From DATAVB01 sp040414495 (GTDB lineage Bacteria; Actinomycetota; Actinomycetes; Mycobacteriales; QHCD01): DNA of 42,148 bases. Position numbers and translations under genes: made by a program. Below the pieces are notes generated by a model. The model was not told the DNA's origin, searched no databases, and was given only the letters and a program-made list of their open reading frames with translations. The number at the start of each line of letters is the position of its first letter. Position 1 is the first letter of the stretch. The DNA is taken from NCBI GenBank assembly GCA_040414495.1, contig JBEDUI010000195.1:1-42148 (forward strand). Direction: 5' to 3'. Shown here piece after piece: positions 16,081-25,154 of the stretch.

Positions 16081-16992
16081 TCAGCAGAGATCTAGGCGTT
16101 GCTCGCCAAGTCTCAGGAAAACTTCGATCGTTTCGTTCGCGTTGTCGAAGATTGCCCAATGCAGCTTCTGAAGAGTCAAGTAGGCCCAGTATCTTCGCAG
16201 CAGCGGCGCAGGTAGATCGGCCTCAAGGATTTGATCGAGGCGCTCGATAGCCGCCGGGTCGACTGGATTCTCGACCGGGTTGACGACGGTCCATTCCAGG
16301 TCGGATCGGAGGCTCACCAAGGCAAACCTGCGGTCGCCACGGGCAACTCCAAGGTTCCAATCAATGACGCCGCTAATCCGTCCAGACCGATCGAACAGAA
16401 GATTGCCGCGGGCGAAGTCTGTATGTAACAGATCATTGGTCCGCGTTTGTGGCGCGGGCTCGCAACCGATCTCGCGGATCCGCCGGAGCACACGGTGGGT
16501 ACGGCCGTTGTAGCGTTGCAGCAAGTCGTGTCCGGGGTGCTCTGGCGCACTCCCCCGCAGATATAGGCGCGGGACAGGGACGTCATGTCGGTCTCGGAGT
16601 AGACCGGCAAATCGTTCGTTCATCGCGTACATCTCGTCGACAGCCGCGACCGTCACTCGCTTTATTGGCGCTCCGGGAAGCCTCTCCTGAACGACTGCCG
16701 TCCCGCCATCGGACAGCTCAACGATCAAATCGTGGCGCGGCACAGGCACGCTTTCGGATCGGACGCGTGCTAGAACATCGGCAGTTAGGCGCATCCGCTC
16801 AACCGAGGCAGGTGGTCGTGTCAAGACACCCGCGCGACCGTCGGGCCACCGGATAAAAGCCGCTCCCCCGGAGTCGCCGTGATCGGCTAAGCCAACCAGC
16901 TCCAAACCAGCACCAAAACGTTCGTTAATTTCCGCGATGACAGGGTCGGCCGCGAATCGGTTGAATCCTGCGGATGCCTGGATATCGGCCAT
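16081..16992 (-). CDS. APH-fold phosphotransferase (1 of 3)
   Basis: A protein of about 303 residues with the aminoglycoside phosphotransferase/choline kinase fold. The catalytic loop is LLHTDFARGNLLF (His-x-Asp-x4-Asn) and the metal-binding motif is GVIDWNLG. An N-lobe glycine loop (DHGDSGGAAF) precedes it. The substrate is unknown; no close match to a named resistance enzyme is evident to me. The frame stays open upstream to 17301, but that part overlaps the HNH gene. I prefer ATG 16992, close to GTG 16998. The base composition is visibly less GC-rich than core genes, suggesting transfer. A strong hairpin lies just upstream of the start. Confidence 0.8.
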   Translation of the reverse strand: MADIQASAGFNRFAADPVIAEINERFGAGLELVGLADHGDSGGAAFIRWPDGRAGVLTRPPASVERMRLTADVLARVRSESVPVPRHDLIVELSDGGTAVVQERLPGAPIKRVTVAAVDEMYAMNERFAGLLRDRHDVPVPRLYLRGSAPEHPGHDLLQRYNGRTHRVLRRIREIGCEPAPQTRTNDLLHTDFARGNLLFDRSGRISGVIDWNLGVARGDRRFALVSLRSDLEWTVVNPVENPVDPAAIERLDQILEADLPAPLLRRYWAYLTLQKLHWAIFDNANETIEVFLRLGEQRLDLC

Positions 16993-17013
16993 AAAGCGCA
17001 CCGTACCGACGTT

Positions 17014-17048
17014 CGCGAGGAGCTGGGCCCAACTTTCAGCTCCTCGCG
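17014..17048 (-). promoter_or_regulatory. Perfect 12-bp hairpin in the phosphotransferase leader
   Basis: CGCGAGGAGCTG and CAGCTCCTCGCG are separated by 11 bases. The hairpin ends about 21 bases before ATG 16992 and buries a GGAG sequence in its stem. No U-run follows, so it is not a standard terminator. It could control translation or transcription of the phosphotransferase, or be coding if the true start is upstream. Confidence 0.5.
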
Positions 17049-17236
17049 CCCAAGAGTTCGCCCGATTCCCTTCCGCGCTCGGCAGAACGGGACCACCGAA
17101 GCTACTTCCGGAAACAGTATTTCCAGAAATTAGCGCTTTACGTCGGGCTAGACGCGATCTTTCATCTCGTGGCGTAGGGAGTGGCCTACCCGTGTTTGGA
17201 TGGAGGATTTCGACCCGCGCTCCCGTCGGTATGGGG

Positions 17237-18576
17237 CTATCCGCTGGGGAGGCCAGGTTGGTCGTGCATAGTGTTACGCCGCGGTTGTTGGGACGGATCA
17301 ACGATTGGTGGCGGGATGACGTGCGGAATGCCTTTGAGAAACGTGATGTGCCAGCCGTCGTGGTGCACGATCCAGTGGTGGTGATGGCAGAGCAGGACGA
17401 GGTTATTTAGTGCGGTTGGTCCGCCATCTGCCCAGTGCTTGACATGATGTGTCTGGCACCAGGCGGCTGGTGCTGTGCAGCCGGGATGGATACAGCCGAT
17501 ATCGCGGGCAACCACAGCGCGGCGAATTCCCGTTGGAATTGTTCGGGTTGCCCGGCCGATATCCAACGGCTCACTTTGAGATCCGAGCAGGATCGGAATA
17601 ACCGCCGAGTCGCAGGCGATACGCCGGGCAGCTTCGGCGGTGATCGCGGCCCCGTGCCGAGAGTCCCGGTGCCGGGACGCCGCCGCAAGGATGTGTCGTC
17701 AGAGTGCTGACCGCGCAGGTCATCCAGCGCGATGGTCACGGTGACGTGCGGTTTCTCCCCGCCGACGGCGGGCAAGCCGCCATCATCGACAGCCCGACGA
17801 CACAATTCGACCAGCGCGTCCGCGCTGCGCCGGCTCCGCGATCGGGTATCGGGCTGGCCGTCCTGGGCTGGCTGCGGTTGGGCGAATGCGCCGAGGGCGG
17901 CTTGGACGGTGGCGGACGCTTCAGAGTCGAGCCGGCCACGTATGTAATCCATACCGCTCACATCGCGACGGAAGACTAATTCTCGGCGGTCCGGCTTATC
18001 CTCATCCAGGGTGCCGTCCGGATCCAACACCGCATGCAATCGCCGCGCCAGCACGCGCACGCGACGCGGGTCCATCTCCCGCGACTGCTCGGCAAGGAAT
18101 TTCTCCGCGGCGGCCCGGTCGTTCGGAGCGACGGCCGGCGGCAATTGCTTCATTGCCTGACCGATCGCTTGTATGTGCTCCACAGACAGCACGCCCTCGG
18201 CTGCGGCGGCCGCGGTGGCCGGCAGTTCCGGTTCGACGATTTCACCGGATATACTGACCGACTCCACTAATTCCTGCGCCAACCGGACCCGGGCCTTCGC
18301 TTCGCCGGGCGAGAGGCGTAACCGCACCTGCAAAAAGGCCTCGGTCGATAAACCCGCTTCCTGCCCGGCCACATCTTGCACCGAGCACTCAGCGGCAAAA
18401 CGGAGCCGACCGAATTCGAACCGCCGCACCACCCGTTCGTACCGTTCCATCGAATCGGCCAACTTCGGTCCCGGCGAGCGCCACAACTCCGCATTATCGA
18501 ACCGATCCGCGACAGCCTCCATCAACCCGAGAAGATCCTCCATCGGATCCGGGTCGACAGGCGTCGCGCTGCTCAT
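17237..18576 (-). pseudogene. DUF222/HNH endonuclease-like gene, frameshifted
   Basis: One gene is split over two frames. The first (from ATG 18576, MSSATPVDPDPMEDLL) encodes the helical DUF222 domain. It runs correctly to GTGTLGTG near 17652 and then loses homology. The other frame resumes exactly there with AAITAEAARRIACDSAVIP and carries the HNH nuclease domain: CIHPGCTAP, WCQTHHVKHWADGG, NNLVLLCHHHHW, with stop at 17237. Restoring one base at the run of four C (17650-17653) would fuse them. DUF222-HNH genes are abundant, often repetitive, and of unclear function in actinobacteria. Either the gene is broken or the base is a sequencing error in the homopolymer. Confidence 0.88.
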
Positions 18577-18763
18577 AAACAAAACCCTAGACCCACCCAC
18601 CGACAAAACCGGGACTAAGAACAACCCCAACAAAAGAATTACTTCTGGTCACCAACACGTCACAATTCACCCCACATAAGCGATCCCGGCGGTCCCGCGA
18701 CAATGCGGGCCGTCGCGCTACGCAGTGGTCCGAACGGAAAGCGACAGGCCGGCGTCGCCGATT

Positions 18764-18790
18764 ATCTCTTGAAATCCCGAGACAAGAGAT
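18764..18790 (-). terminator. Hairpin downstream of phosphotransferase 2
   Basis: Perfect 8-bp arms ATCTCTTG / CAAGAGAT with an 11-base loop lie six bases past the stop of the leftward phosphotransferase gene. The stem is AT-rich and lacks a T-run, so this is a moderate candidate. Confidence 0.5.
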
Positions 18791-18796
18791 GAAGCG

Positions 18797-19720
18797 CTAG
18801 CTACTGCTCGGCGCTGAGAGGTTGGCGAGGCGGCAAATGTGGTCGTCGACCTGCTGCGCCCACCAACCTTCTGTTCTGCGGTACGGGATGATTGCCCACC
18901 ACAGCATTGATGACCAGCCGAGAAGTATCGTTTCTATTCTCTCCAGCGCTCTCGTCGATGCGGTGGGCAGGCCGAGTTCTTCCCGCGCGTGGGCGAGAAG
19001 CGGTACTAGCGCGGGAGTTCCCGGCACGCCGGAGGTCATCTGGGCGTAGGCGGCATCCCACGCCCAATGGGCTGTGCGAGGAATCGGATCGATCAGCAGG
19101 AGTTGGCCGCCGGGCTGGGTAGCCACAGCGTTGCCGAAATGTACGTCGCCGTGGCATCGGACGCGTGGGGAATTGTCGTCGAGCCAGGCCAGGTCAGCCG
19201 GCATCCTGGCGAGCACCTCGGCGCCGGGTCCGGGGCAGCGCGCCTCGATCGCCTGCGGTAAATACATATCGAGGAATTCCCGGTCGATGCCATACGTGGT
19301 GCCGTCGATTTCGGCCGCAGTTTGTTGGAATCGCGCCGCGGCCGCCATGAGTTTGCGGCAGTCCAACGCCTGCGCTGAGTCGAAGTGGTACGGGGTGTCG
19401 GCCAGCAGGAGCCAGGCCACATCCGCACCGCCGAGGGTGGTGCCAGAGGCATAGACGTGCGGGATGAGGTCGGCAGTGCGGGCGGCGATTTCGGTCATCC
19501 ATTCGATTTCGGTAGCGGTCGTGTTCAGTTTGAGCACGACGGGAATGCGAGCCGCTGCAAAGCTGCCAGCGAAAAAGCGCCCCATGTTGCCTGTCTGCCG
19601 ATATTCTACCTCGCGCAATTCCTGCAATGCCGGTTCAGCGCGGATTCGCTCAAGCAGGTGCCGACGAACCTCGGGACTGTCGATGAGGCGGTCGCCGGCT
19701 CGAATCTGCACGCCGGGCAT
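18797..19720 (-). CDS. APH-fold phosphotransferase (2 of 3)
   Basis: About 307 residues with the APH fold. The catalytic loop is RCHGDVHFGNAVA (His-Gly-Asp-x4-Asn), followed by LLLIDPIPR, the metal-binding Asp, and the C-lobe AHWAWDAAYAQMT. The CHGDVHxGN form is typical of the broad aminoglycoside/fructosamine-type phosphotransferase superfamily, often annotated as AAA-family or gluconate kinases when fused. The substrate is unknown. ATG 19720 and TTG 19753 are both possible; neither has a clear ribosome site. It stands alone, divergent from the methyltransferase gene. Confidence 0.82.
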   Translation of the reverse strand: MPGVQIRAGDRLIDSPEVRRHLLERIRAEPALQELREVEYRQTGNMGRFFAGSFAAARIPVVLKLNTTATEIEWMTEIAARTADLIPHVYASGTTLGGADVAWLLLADTPYHFDSAQALDCRKLMAAAARFQQTAAEIDGTTYGIDREFLDMYLPQAIEARCPGPGAEVLARMPADLAWLDDNSPRVRCHGDVHFGNAVATQPGGQLLLIDPIPRTAHWAWDAAYAQMTSGVPGTPALVPLLAHAREELGLPTASTRALERIETILLGWSSMLWWAIIPYRRTEGWWAQQVDDHICRLANLSAPSSS

Positions 19721-19938
19721 TACAGCCGATTCAGCCGGCGCTGAGCAAGGCAATTGATCACGAACCGACCGCGTTACAGGGAAGGATTGCCGGTGCGGTA
19801 GTCGTAGTCGACCCGCAGGTAACCATCACGTGGTAGCTCATCAGTGCAGCCATCCCATCCCCAACGGCGGCTCCGGGTCCCGCTCAATCGCACCGCACGC
19901 CGATCAACCACAATCCACGTAGATGAGGAGGCCTGACC

Positions 19939-20745
19939 ATGAGACCGGCGCCCTTTAGCGTTTACACAACCCCGGAAATGTGGGACGACCCCCACATTTC
20001 GGCCGAGATGCTGAAAGCCCACCTCGATCCCGACGTGGAAGCGGCATCACGACGCCAGGAGTTTATCGACCGCTCCGTCGAGTGGATTGTCTCGTCATTA
20101 GAGCCGGCAGCACGTGTACTTGATCTGGGCTGCGGTCCTGGGCTGTATGCATGTCGCATCGCTCGTCGAGGAATATCCGTACACGGCATCGATGTGTCAC
20201 GGCGTTCCATCGCCTATGCCCAGGCAACGGCGGCCGCCGAGAATCTCGCCGCCAGCTTCGAAGTGTCGAACTATCTGACCGACGACCTCAAAGGACCGTA
20301 CGATCTCGCACTGTTCGCGTACGAAGACTTCTGCGCCCTGAGCCCCCAGCAACGATCCCGGCTGCTCCACAAGATCGCCGCAGCACTGGAGCCAGAGGGA
20401 GCCCTCGTCATGGACGTGACCTCGCAAGCTCGATTCGCGAACGCACACGATGGCCGCGCTCGGGAAGCCAACCTGATGGGCGGATTCTGGGCGCCGCCGC
20501 CCTACGAAGGCGTCCATGAGACCTGGATCTACCCGGAAATCCGCCTGATCCTGGACCGCTTCACGATCATTGCCGCACAGGGCACCAGGCAGTATTGGAA
20601 CTGGATGCAGTGCCTGAGCCCCGGCGAAGTCGCGGCAGAACTTCAAGCCAGCGGCTTCGGATCGCCTAGCCTCTTCGGTGATATCGCCGGTGCACCCTAC
20701 GACCCAGCGTCCGAGCAGTTCGCTGTGGTCGCTCACCGACGCTAG
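19939..20745 (+). CDS. Class I SAM-dependent methyltransferase
   Basis: A 268-residue Rossmann-fold methyltransferase. Motif I is RVLDLGCGPGLYACRIA (residues 59-75), followed by the acidic end of strand 2 in VHGIDVSRRSIAYA and the post-I region DLALFAYEDFCALSP. The C-terminal part contains LILDRFTII and aromatic residues (YWNWMQCLS) that probably line the acceptor site. The ATG at 19939 has an excellent GAGGAGG six bases upstream. The acceptor cannot be deduced. It lies between two phosphotransferase genes, divergent from the left one and 76 bases from the right one. Confidence 0.9.
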   Translation: MRPAPFSVYTTPEMWDDPHISAEMLKAHLDPDVEAASRRQEFIDRSVEWIVSSLEPAARVLDLGCGPGLYACRIARRGISVHGIDVSRRSIAYAQATAAAENLAASFEVSNYLTDDLKGPYDLALFAYEDFCALSPQQRSRLLHKIAAALEPEGALVMDVTSQARFANAHDGRAREANLMGGFWAPPPYEGVHETWIYPEIRLILDRFTIIAAQGTRQYWNWMQCLSPGEVAAELQASGFGSPSLFGDIAGAPYDPASEQFAVVAHRR

Positions 20746-20821
20746 CGCCTGATCGATTCGAGCCTGGCAGTACGGATAAGCGCTTGGAGAGGGCGATCGG
20801 GAGCGATTAACCTCCCGATGC

Positions 20822-21736
20822 GTGCCAGATAATGCGCCGGAAATGAGAGCTCGGCGGGTGTGCGCGCGGCTGGGTCGGGCCGTTGCGGTGCAGCGGATCG
20901 AACTGGGCGACTCGAACCACGTGTGGTTTGCCGGCGATGTGGTGTTACGAATGTCAGCCCGGCCTGGCGGATCGAATCTGCTCACGGAAGTCCAGCTGGT
21001 GCGGGCGTTGCCGACCGGTGTCGGCTATCCGTCCGTTGTGGACTGTGGCATCGAGGACGGACACGAATGGATGGCGACCACACGGCTTCCCGGTCAGAAC
21101 CTGGGTGCGAGCTGGAAACATCTCGACAGGGCTGCGCGGAGCCTGGCTTTGCGGGATCTGTGCCGGCGGGTACGAGCCATCGGTGGCACAAATCCCGACG
21201 ATCTGCCTCCCCTGCCGCCAACGCCGATCTACGCGCTGCGGAAATCCCAGGCCAATGAGGATTTGAATACGTACGCCGACGTGTTCGACGCGAGTACGGC
21301 TCGTCAGCTTCGCGTAATCCTCAATGAGGGATTCGATGCCATGCGGCTCGTGTCGCGCGGACTTGTGCACAGCGATACCGGCCCGCACAACACGGTGTGG
21401 GACGGCCGTACTGCTGTTCCAGTTGATTTCGAATTCGCCACGATCGGACCCGCCGATCTGGATATCGACGGTCTCGCCCGGGCCGCGATTGACTGGGACC
21501 CAGCACTTCTGCGCGTCGTCGCCGAATGCTTGGGCGACCTGCTGCAGGCGCCGGGAGCGCAGGAACGGGTTCGTGCGTACGCCGTCCTGCGAGATCTGTG
21601 GGGCCTCGGCAAGTGGATCGCGAATGCCCCCGAGCGCCGGAACATCGGGGCGTGGCGACCGACACGGAATCTTCGAGCACACGCGAACCGGTCCAGTTGG
21701 GTATCGACCCTCTTTAAAGTCATCGAACATGGGTGA
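20822..21736 (+). CDS. APH-fold kinase (3 of 3), coupled to GH3 glycosidase
   Basis: A 304-residue APH-fold kinase. The catalytic loop is GLVHSDTGPHNTVW (His-Ser-Asp-x4-Asn) and the metal motif is AVPVDFEFATIGPADLD. It starts with GTG at 20822 or ATG at 20843; neither has a strong ribosome site. The stop overlaps the start of the GH3 glycosidase by 8 bases, so they are expected to be made together. APH-fold kinases include anomeric amino-sugar kinases (AmgK type), so phosphorylation of the sugar released by the glycosidase is a reasonable inference. Antibiotic phosphotransferase activity is the alternative. Confidence 0.82.
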   Translation: MPDNAPEMRARRVCARLGRAVAVQRIELGDSNHVWFAGDVVLRMSARPGGSNLLTEVQLVRALPTGVGYPSVVDCGIEDGHEWMATTRLPGQNLGASWKHLDRAARSLALRDLCRRVRAIGGTNPDDLPPLPPTPIYALRKSQANEDLNTYADVFDASTARQLRVILNEGFDAMRLVSRGLVHSDTGPHNTVWDGRTAVPVDFEFATIGPADLDIDGLARAAIDWDPALLRVVAECLGDLLQAPGAQERVRAYAVLRDLWGLGKWIANAPERRNIGAWRPTRNLRAHANRSSWVSTLFKVIEHG

Positions 21737-23171
21737 ACTCGAGTCGATCGTCGACAGTTGTTTCATGGTGGCCGTGCCCGGGACGGGGCCGGTGCCAGCC
21801 GAATACGCGCGCTGGCTGCAGGACGGGTTGGGCTCGGTCATCGTGCTCGGCGCGAACGTGACCGGCCCGGAACAGCTGGCCGAATTCATCGCCGACATCC
21901 GTTCGTACAAGCCGGATGTGCTGATCGCCGCGGACGAGGAAGGCGGCGACGTCACCCGACTGGAACGGATCGGCGGCTCCTCGTACCCGGGCAACCTGGC
22001 CCTCGGGACCGTCGATGACGTCGCGTTGACCCGCCAGGTCGCCGGCTCGCTGGCCGACCTGGTCGCCTCGTACGGGGTCGACATCGACTGCGCGCCGGTG
22101 GTCGACGTCAATACGAACCCGGACAACCCGGTGATTGGGCCGCGGGCGTTCGGGGCCGACCCGGCCGTCGTAGCCCGGCACGCGAACGTGGTGATCGAGG
22201 AACTGCAGGCGCGCGGGGTAGCCGCCTGCGCCAAGCACTTTCCCGGCCACGGCGCGACCTCGTTGGACTCGCACACCGATCTGCCGACCGTGGACCGCCC
22301 GCGGGCCGAATTGGACGCGATCGAGCTGGCGCCATTTCGCGACGCGATCGCGGCCGGGGTGCAGACCGTGATGGCGGCGCACATCGTCTATCCGGTTTTC
22401 GATGATCGGCCGGCCAGCATCAGCCGGCCGATCCTGACCGATCTGTTACGGGGTGAGCTCGGCTTCACCGGCACGATCCTCACCGACGGCTTCGGGATGG
22501 CGGCGATCAGTGCCGGGATCGGCGTCGCGCAAGGGGCGGTGGCCGCGTTCGCCGCGGGTGTCGACCTGATCTGCGCCACCGTGTCGTACGAGCAGGCGCG
22601 GGCGATGCGGCAGGCGGTACTCGACGCGGTCGCGGCCGGCGTACTGGCGGAGGAACGGATGGTCGAGGCGGCCGCGCAGGTTCGGCGGCTGCGGGCCTTC
22701 TGTCGGCCACAAGCGCGGGAGCAGGCCGACCCGGCGGTCGGGTTGGCCGCGGCCCGCCGGGCGTTGCGAGTCGACGCGACCGGGCTGCCGCTGCCGGGTC
22801 CGCCGTACATCATCGACGCCGGGGTCCGAGCCCGCCCCGGGGTCGGGGTGACCTCGGTCAGCCTGCGCGATCTGGTCCCGGGCGCTACCGGGCTGACCGT
22901 GCTCGAGCCGCCGGCCGACCCCAAGGCGCTCGTGGCCGCCGCGCCCATCGACACACCGCTGGTCGTGACGGTTCGGGACGCGCATACCCGGCCGTGGCAG
23001 GCCGAACTGGTCGCCGCCGCCCTGGCCGCCCGGCCCGACTGTGTGGTGGTCGGAACCGGTACGGCGTACGACGGTCGGCTCGCGGTCGGTCATTACATCG
23101 GCGCGTTGGGCTGTGCCCGGCCGAACCTGCAGGCGGTCGCGGAATTGCTGACCCAAGCGCTGAATTGCTGA
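21729..23171 (+). CDS. Glycoside hydrolase family 3, NagZ-like beta-N-acetylhexosaminidase
   Basis: A 480-residue GH3 enzyme. The TIM barrel covers about residues 1-340: AADEEGGDVTRLE (substrate binding), GVDIDCAPVVDVNTNP, and the signature CAKHFPGHGATSLDSHTDLP with the His-Asp dyad particular to NagZ-type enzymes. The nucleophile Asp is in ILTDGFGMAAI. A second alpha/beta domain (about 345-480) follows, as in Bacillus-type two-domain NagZ. No signal peptide is visible, so it is probably cytoplasmic and acts on imported wall fragments, removing N-acetylglucosamine. ATG 21729 lies within the end of the kinase gene. The stop is inside a 20-bp tandem repeat. Confidence 0.9.
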   Translation: MGELESIVDSCFMVAVPGTGPVPAEYARWLQDGLGSVIVLGANVTGPEQLAEFIADIRSYKPDVLIAADEEGGDVTRLERIGGSSYPGNLALGTVDDVALTRQVAGSLADLVASYGVDIDCAPVVDVNTNPDNPVIGPRAFGADPAVVARHANVVIEELQARGVAACAKHFPGHGATSLDSHTDLPTVDRPRAELDAIELAPFRDAIAAGVQTVMAAHIVYPVFDDRPASISRPILTDLLRGELGFTGTILTDGFGMAAISAGIGVAQGAVAAFAAGVDLICATVSYEQARAMRQAVLDAVAAGVLAEERMVEAAAQVRRLRAFCRPQAREQADPAVGLAAARRALRVDATGLPLPGPPYIIDAGVRARPGVGVTSVSLRDLVPGATGLTVLEPPADPKALVAAAPIDTPLVVTVRDAHTRPWQAELVAAALAARPDCVVVGTGTAYDGRLAVGHYIGALGCARPNLQAVAELLTQALNC

Positions 23172-23197
23172 CCTCAGCGCAGAATTCCTGACCTGAC
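23141..23197. repeat. 20-bp tandem repeat spanning the GH3 stop codon
   Basis: Units GGAATTGCTGACCCAAGCGC and TGAATTGCTGACCTCAGCGC (exactly 20 bases each) are followed by a decayed third unit beginning AGAATTCCTGACC. The stop TGA (23169-23171) lies in unit 2, so the last C-terminal residues arose from the duplication. Confidence 0.85.
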
Positions 23198-24004
23198 CTA
23201 AGCGAGGGCCAATTCCCGTTCGTACCCGCGCATCGCGTCGATTTCGCGCGGCAGGTGCACCTCGCCGGGCTCCCAACCGATCCACTCGCCGGACAGGAAC
23301 CCGTCGTACCCGCCGTCGTTCAGCAACCGCAGGATGCGCCGGTGATCCAGCTGACCGGTGCCCATCGCCCGGTGGTCCAGCATGTCCGGGCGCAGCATGC
23401 CGTCGTGGAAGTGCACGTGCCCGATCCACGGCGCCAACACCCGGTACGCGTCATCCAGCGCGATCCCGTTGATCCGGGCCGGATGCCATACGTCCCAGGT
23501 CACTCCGATCGCCGGATGCTCGACGGCCCGCATCACCTCGGCCACGTGTTCGGGTGAGGTCCAGGCGTCGTGCGTCTCCAGGCAGACCCGCACGCCGTGC
23601 GCGCCGGCATAGTCGGCGATCGAGGCCAGCGCCGTCGCCACCCCGCGTATGGCCGCGTCCCGCTCGACCCCGTCCGGCAGCGCACCGCCGAAGACCCGCA
23701 GCCGGCTCGACCCGATGTCGGCGGCCAACGCGATCGCGGCCCGGGCGCTGGCGCACTCGTTGTCGACGGTCGCCGGATCGGCGAACCGGCACGAGGTCGC
23801 GACGCAGGCCGCCTCGACACCTTGGTCGGAGAACGACTGTCGCACGGCCGCTCGCTGCCGGGCGTCGATTTCGGGCTCGACGCCGTGACCGTGCTTAGCG
23901 CCGATTCGCAGCTCAATGCCGTCGTAGCCGTATTGCCGGGCGGCACTCAGCAGCTGATCGAGGGTGGCATCCGGCATGGAAAAGCTCATGAAGGAATAAC
24001 GCAC
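23198..24004 (-). CDS. Sugar phosphate isomerase/epimerase family (AP endonuclease 2 fold)
   Basis: A 268-residue xylose-isomerase-like TIM barrel. Features are GYDGIELRIG near the start, VCLETHDAWTSPEHVAEVM with a metal-binding Glu, GVTWDVWHPARIN, and GHVHFHDGML with metal-binding His and Asp. The C-terminal LSGEWIGWEPGE has a metal-binding Glu. Such enzymes isomerise or epimerise sugars or inositol derivatives with a divalent metal. It is convergent with the GH3 gene, ending 26 bases away, and its substrate is unknown. GTG 24004 is used because it includes the first strand; no strong ribosome site is seen. Confidence 0.88.
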   Translation of the reverse strand: MRYSFMSFSMPDATLDQLLSAARQYGYDGIELRIGAKHGHGVEPEIDARQRAAVRQSFSDQGVEAACVATSCRFADPATVDNECASARAAIALAADIGSSRLRVFGGALPDGVERDAAIRGVATALASIADYAGAHGVRVCLETHDAWTSPEHVAEVMRAVEHPAIGVTWDVWHPARINGIALDDAYRVLAPWIGHVHFHDGMLRPDMLDHRAMGTGQLDHRRILRLLNDGGYDGFLSGEWIGWEPGEVHLPREIDAMRGYERELALA

Positions 24005-24122
24005 TGAAACCAGGGCTCCCGGTGATGAGTCGGCTTTCGGACGAGCCTAACGGGAACGGCGGTCGAATTCGCGGCCGGAAACGGTAACCTGCGGGCATAC
24101 GGCCGCCGGATCGGGAGGCGAA

Positions 24123-25154
24123 GTGGCCCATTCTTTCGCGGAAATTCTGGAAGCGTCGGTGCCGGGCGACACGCCTGGAGCGGTCGCGTTGCTGTTACGG
24201 GACGGAGTCGCCGAGGAGCCGGTCGTCACCGGCGAAGCGGTCCGATACGCAACCGATGAACGGCTGGCCGACGAGCGCGTGCCGATGCGGGCGGACACGA
24301 TCTTCGACGTGGCGTCGCTGACCAAGCTGTTCACCGCGACCGTCGTACTGACCCTGGTGCAGGACGGCGTACTCGACCTAGATGACAAGGTCACCCGCTG
24401 GCTTCCGGAATTCAGCCACGACACGGTCACGCTGCGCCACCTGCTCAGCCACACCTCCGGCCTGCCGGCGCATCTGAACTTGTGGGAACGGCCGGATCCA
24501 CGGGCCGCGATATTCACCGCGCCTGTGGCCGGCCCGCCCGGAGGAGTTTTCGAGTATTCGTGCCTGGGTTACATCACCGCCGGTTGGGTGGCCGAAGCCG
24601 CGTCCGGCCGGCCGCTGCGTGAACTTGTGGCTGAGCGAATTTGTACGCCGTTAGGCCTGAACGACACCGGATATCTGCCGGCACCGGAGTTGTTGCCCCG
24701 TATCGCGGCCACCGAGTATCAGCCGTATGTCCACCGTGGAATGGTACGCGGCAGCGTACACGATGAGAATTCATGGAATTTCGGCGGCGGGGTCGGCAAC
24801 GCCGGAATCTTCAGCACCGCAAGCGATCTGGCTCGTTTCGGGGAAATGCTACGGCGTGGCGGCGAACGTATTCTCGCCCCGGAACTCGTAACAGAAATGA
24901 CCACCGACCAATTGCCGGCGAGCCTGGATCCGGGCTACCGACAGGGGTTGGGCCCACGTATTGGCGACCGCTCGTTCATGGGCGTGCTCGCCGATACCGG
25001 CGCGATCGGGCACACCGGTTTCACCGGGACCTCGCTGGTGGTCAACCGCGAACTGGTGCTCGTCCTGCTCACCAACCGGGTGCATCCGCATCGGGACCGA
25101 TCGAGCGTGCAGGCGCTGCGGCAACGCATCGCCGCCGCGAGCGTAGGCCAATGA
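24123..25154 (+). CDS. Serine hydrolase, beta-lactamase class C fold
   Basis: A 343-residue member of the class C beta-lactamase/D-alanyl peptidase/esterase superfamily. The nucleophile Ser and base Lys are in ASLTKLFTA (SxxK). The second motif reads YSCLGY where most members have YSNxGY, so the Asn is Cys. The third is HTGFTGT (HTG in place of KTG). There is no signal peptide, so it is probably an intracellular esterase, peptidase or amidase. GTG 24123 is preceded by GGGAGG. The stop overlaps the following GNAT gene as ATGA, opening a three-gene operon. Confidence 0.9.
   Translation: MAHSFAEILEASVPGDTPGAVALLLRDGVAEEPVVTGEAVRYATDERLADERVPMRADTIFDVASLTKLFTATVVLTLVQDGVLDLDDKVTRWLPEFSHDTVTLRHLLSHTSGLPAHLNLWERPDPRAAIFTAPVAGPPGGVFEYSCLGYITAGWVAEAASGRPLRELVAERICTPLGLNDTGYLPAPELLPRIAATEYQPYVHRGMVRGSVHDENSWNFGGGVGNAGIFSTASDLARFGEMLRRGGERILAPELVTEMTTDQLPASLDPGYRQGLGPRIGDRSFMGVLADTGAIGHTGFTGTSLVVNRELVLVLLTNRVHPHRDRSSVQALRQRIAAASVGQ

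Noticed and set aside
16993..17301. 103-residue N-terminal extension of phosphotransferase 1
   Set aside because: It overlaps the HNH coding end, is not APH-like, and contains the hairpin; a downstream start fits better.
19774..20022. 82-codon minus-strand frame overlapping the methyltransferase start
   Set aside because: It lies antisense to a well-supported start, and no family is visible.
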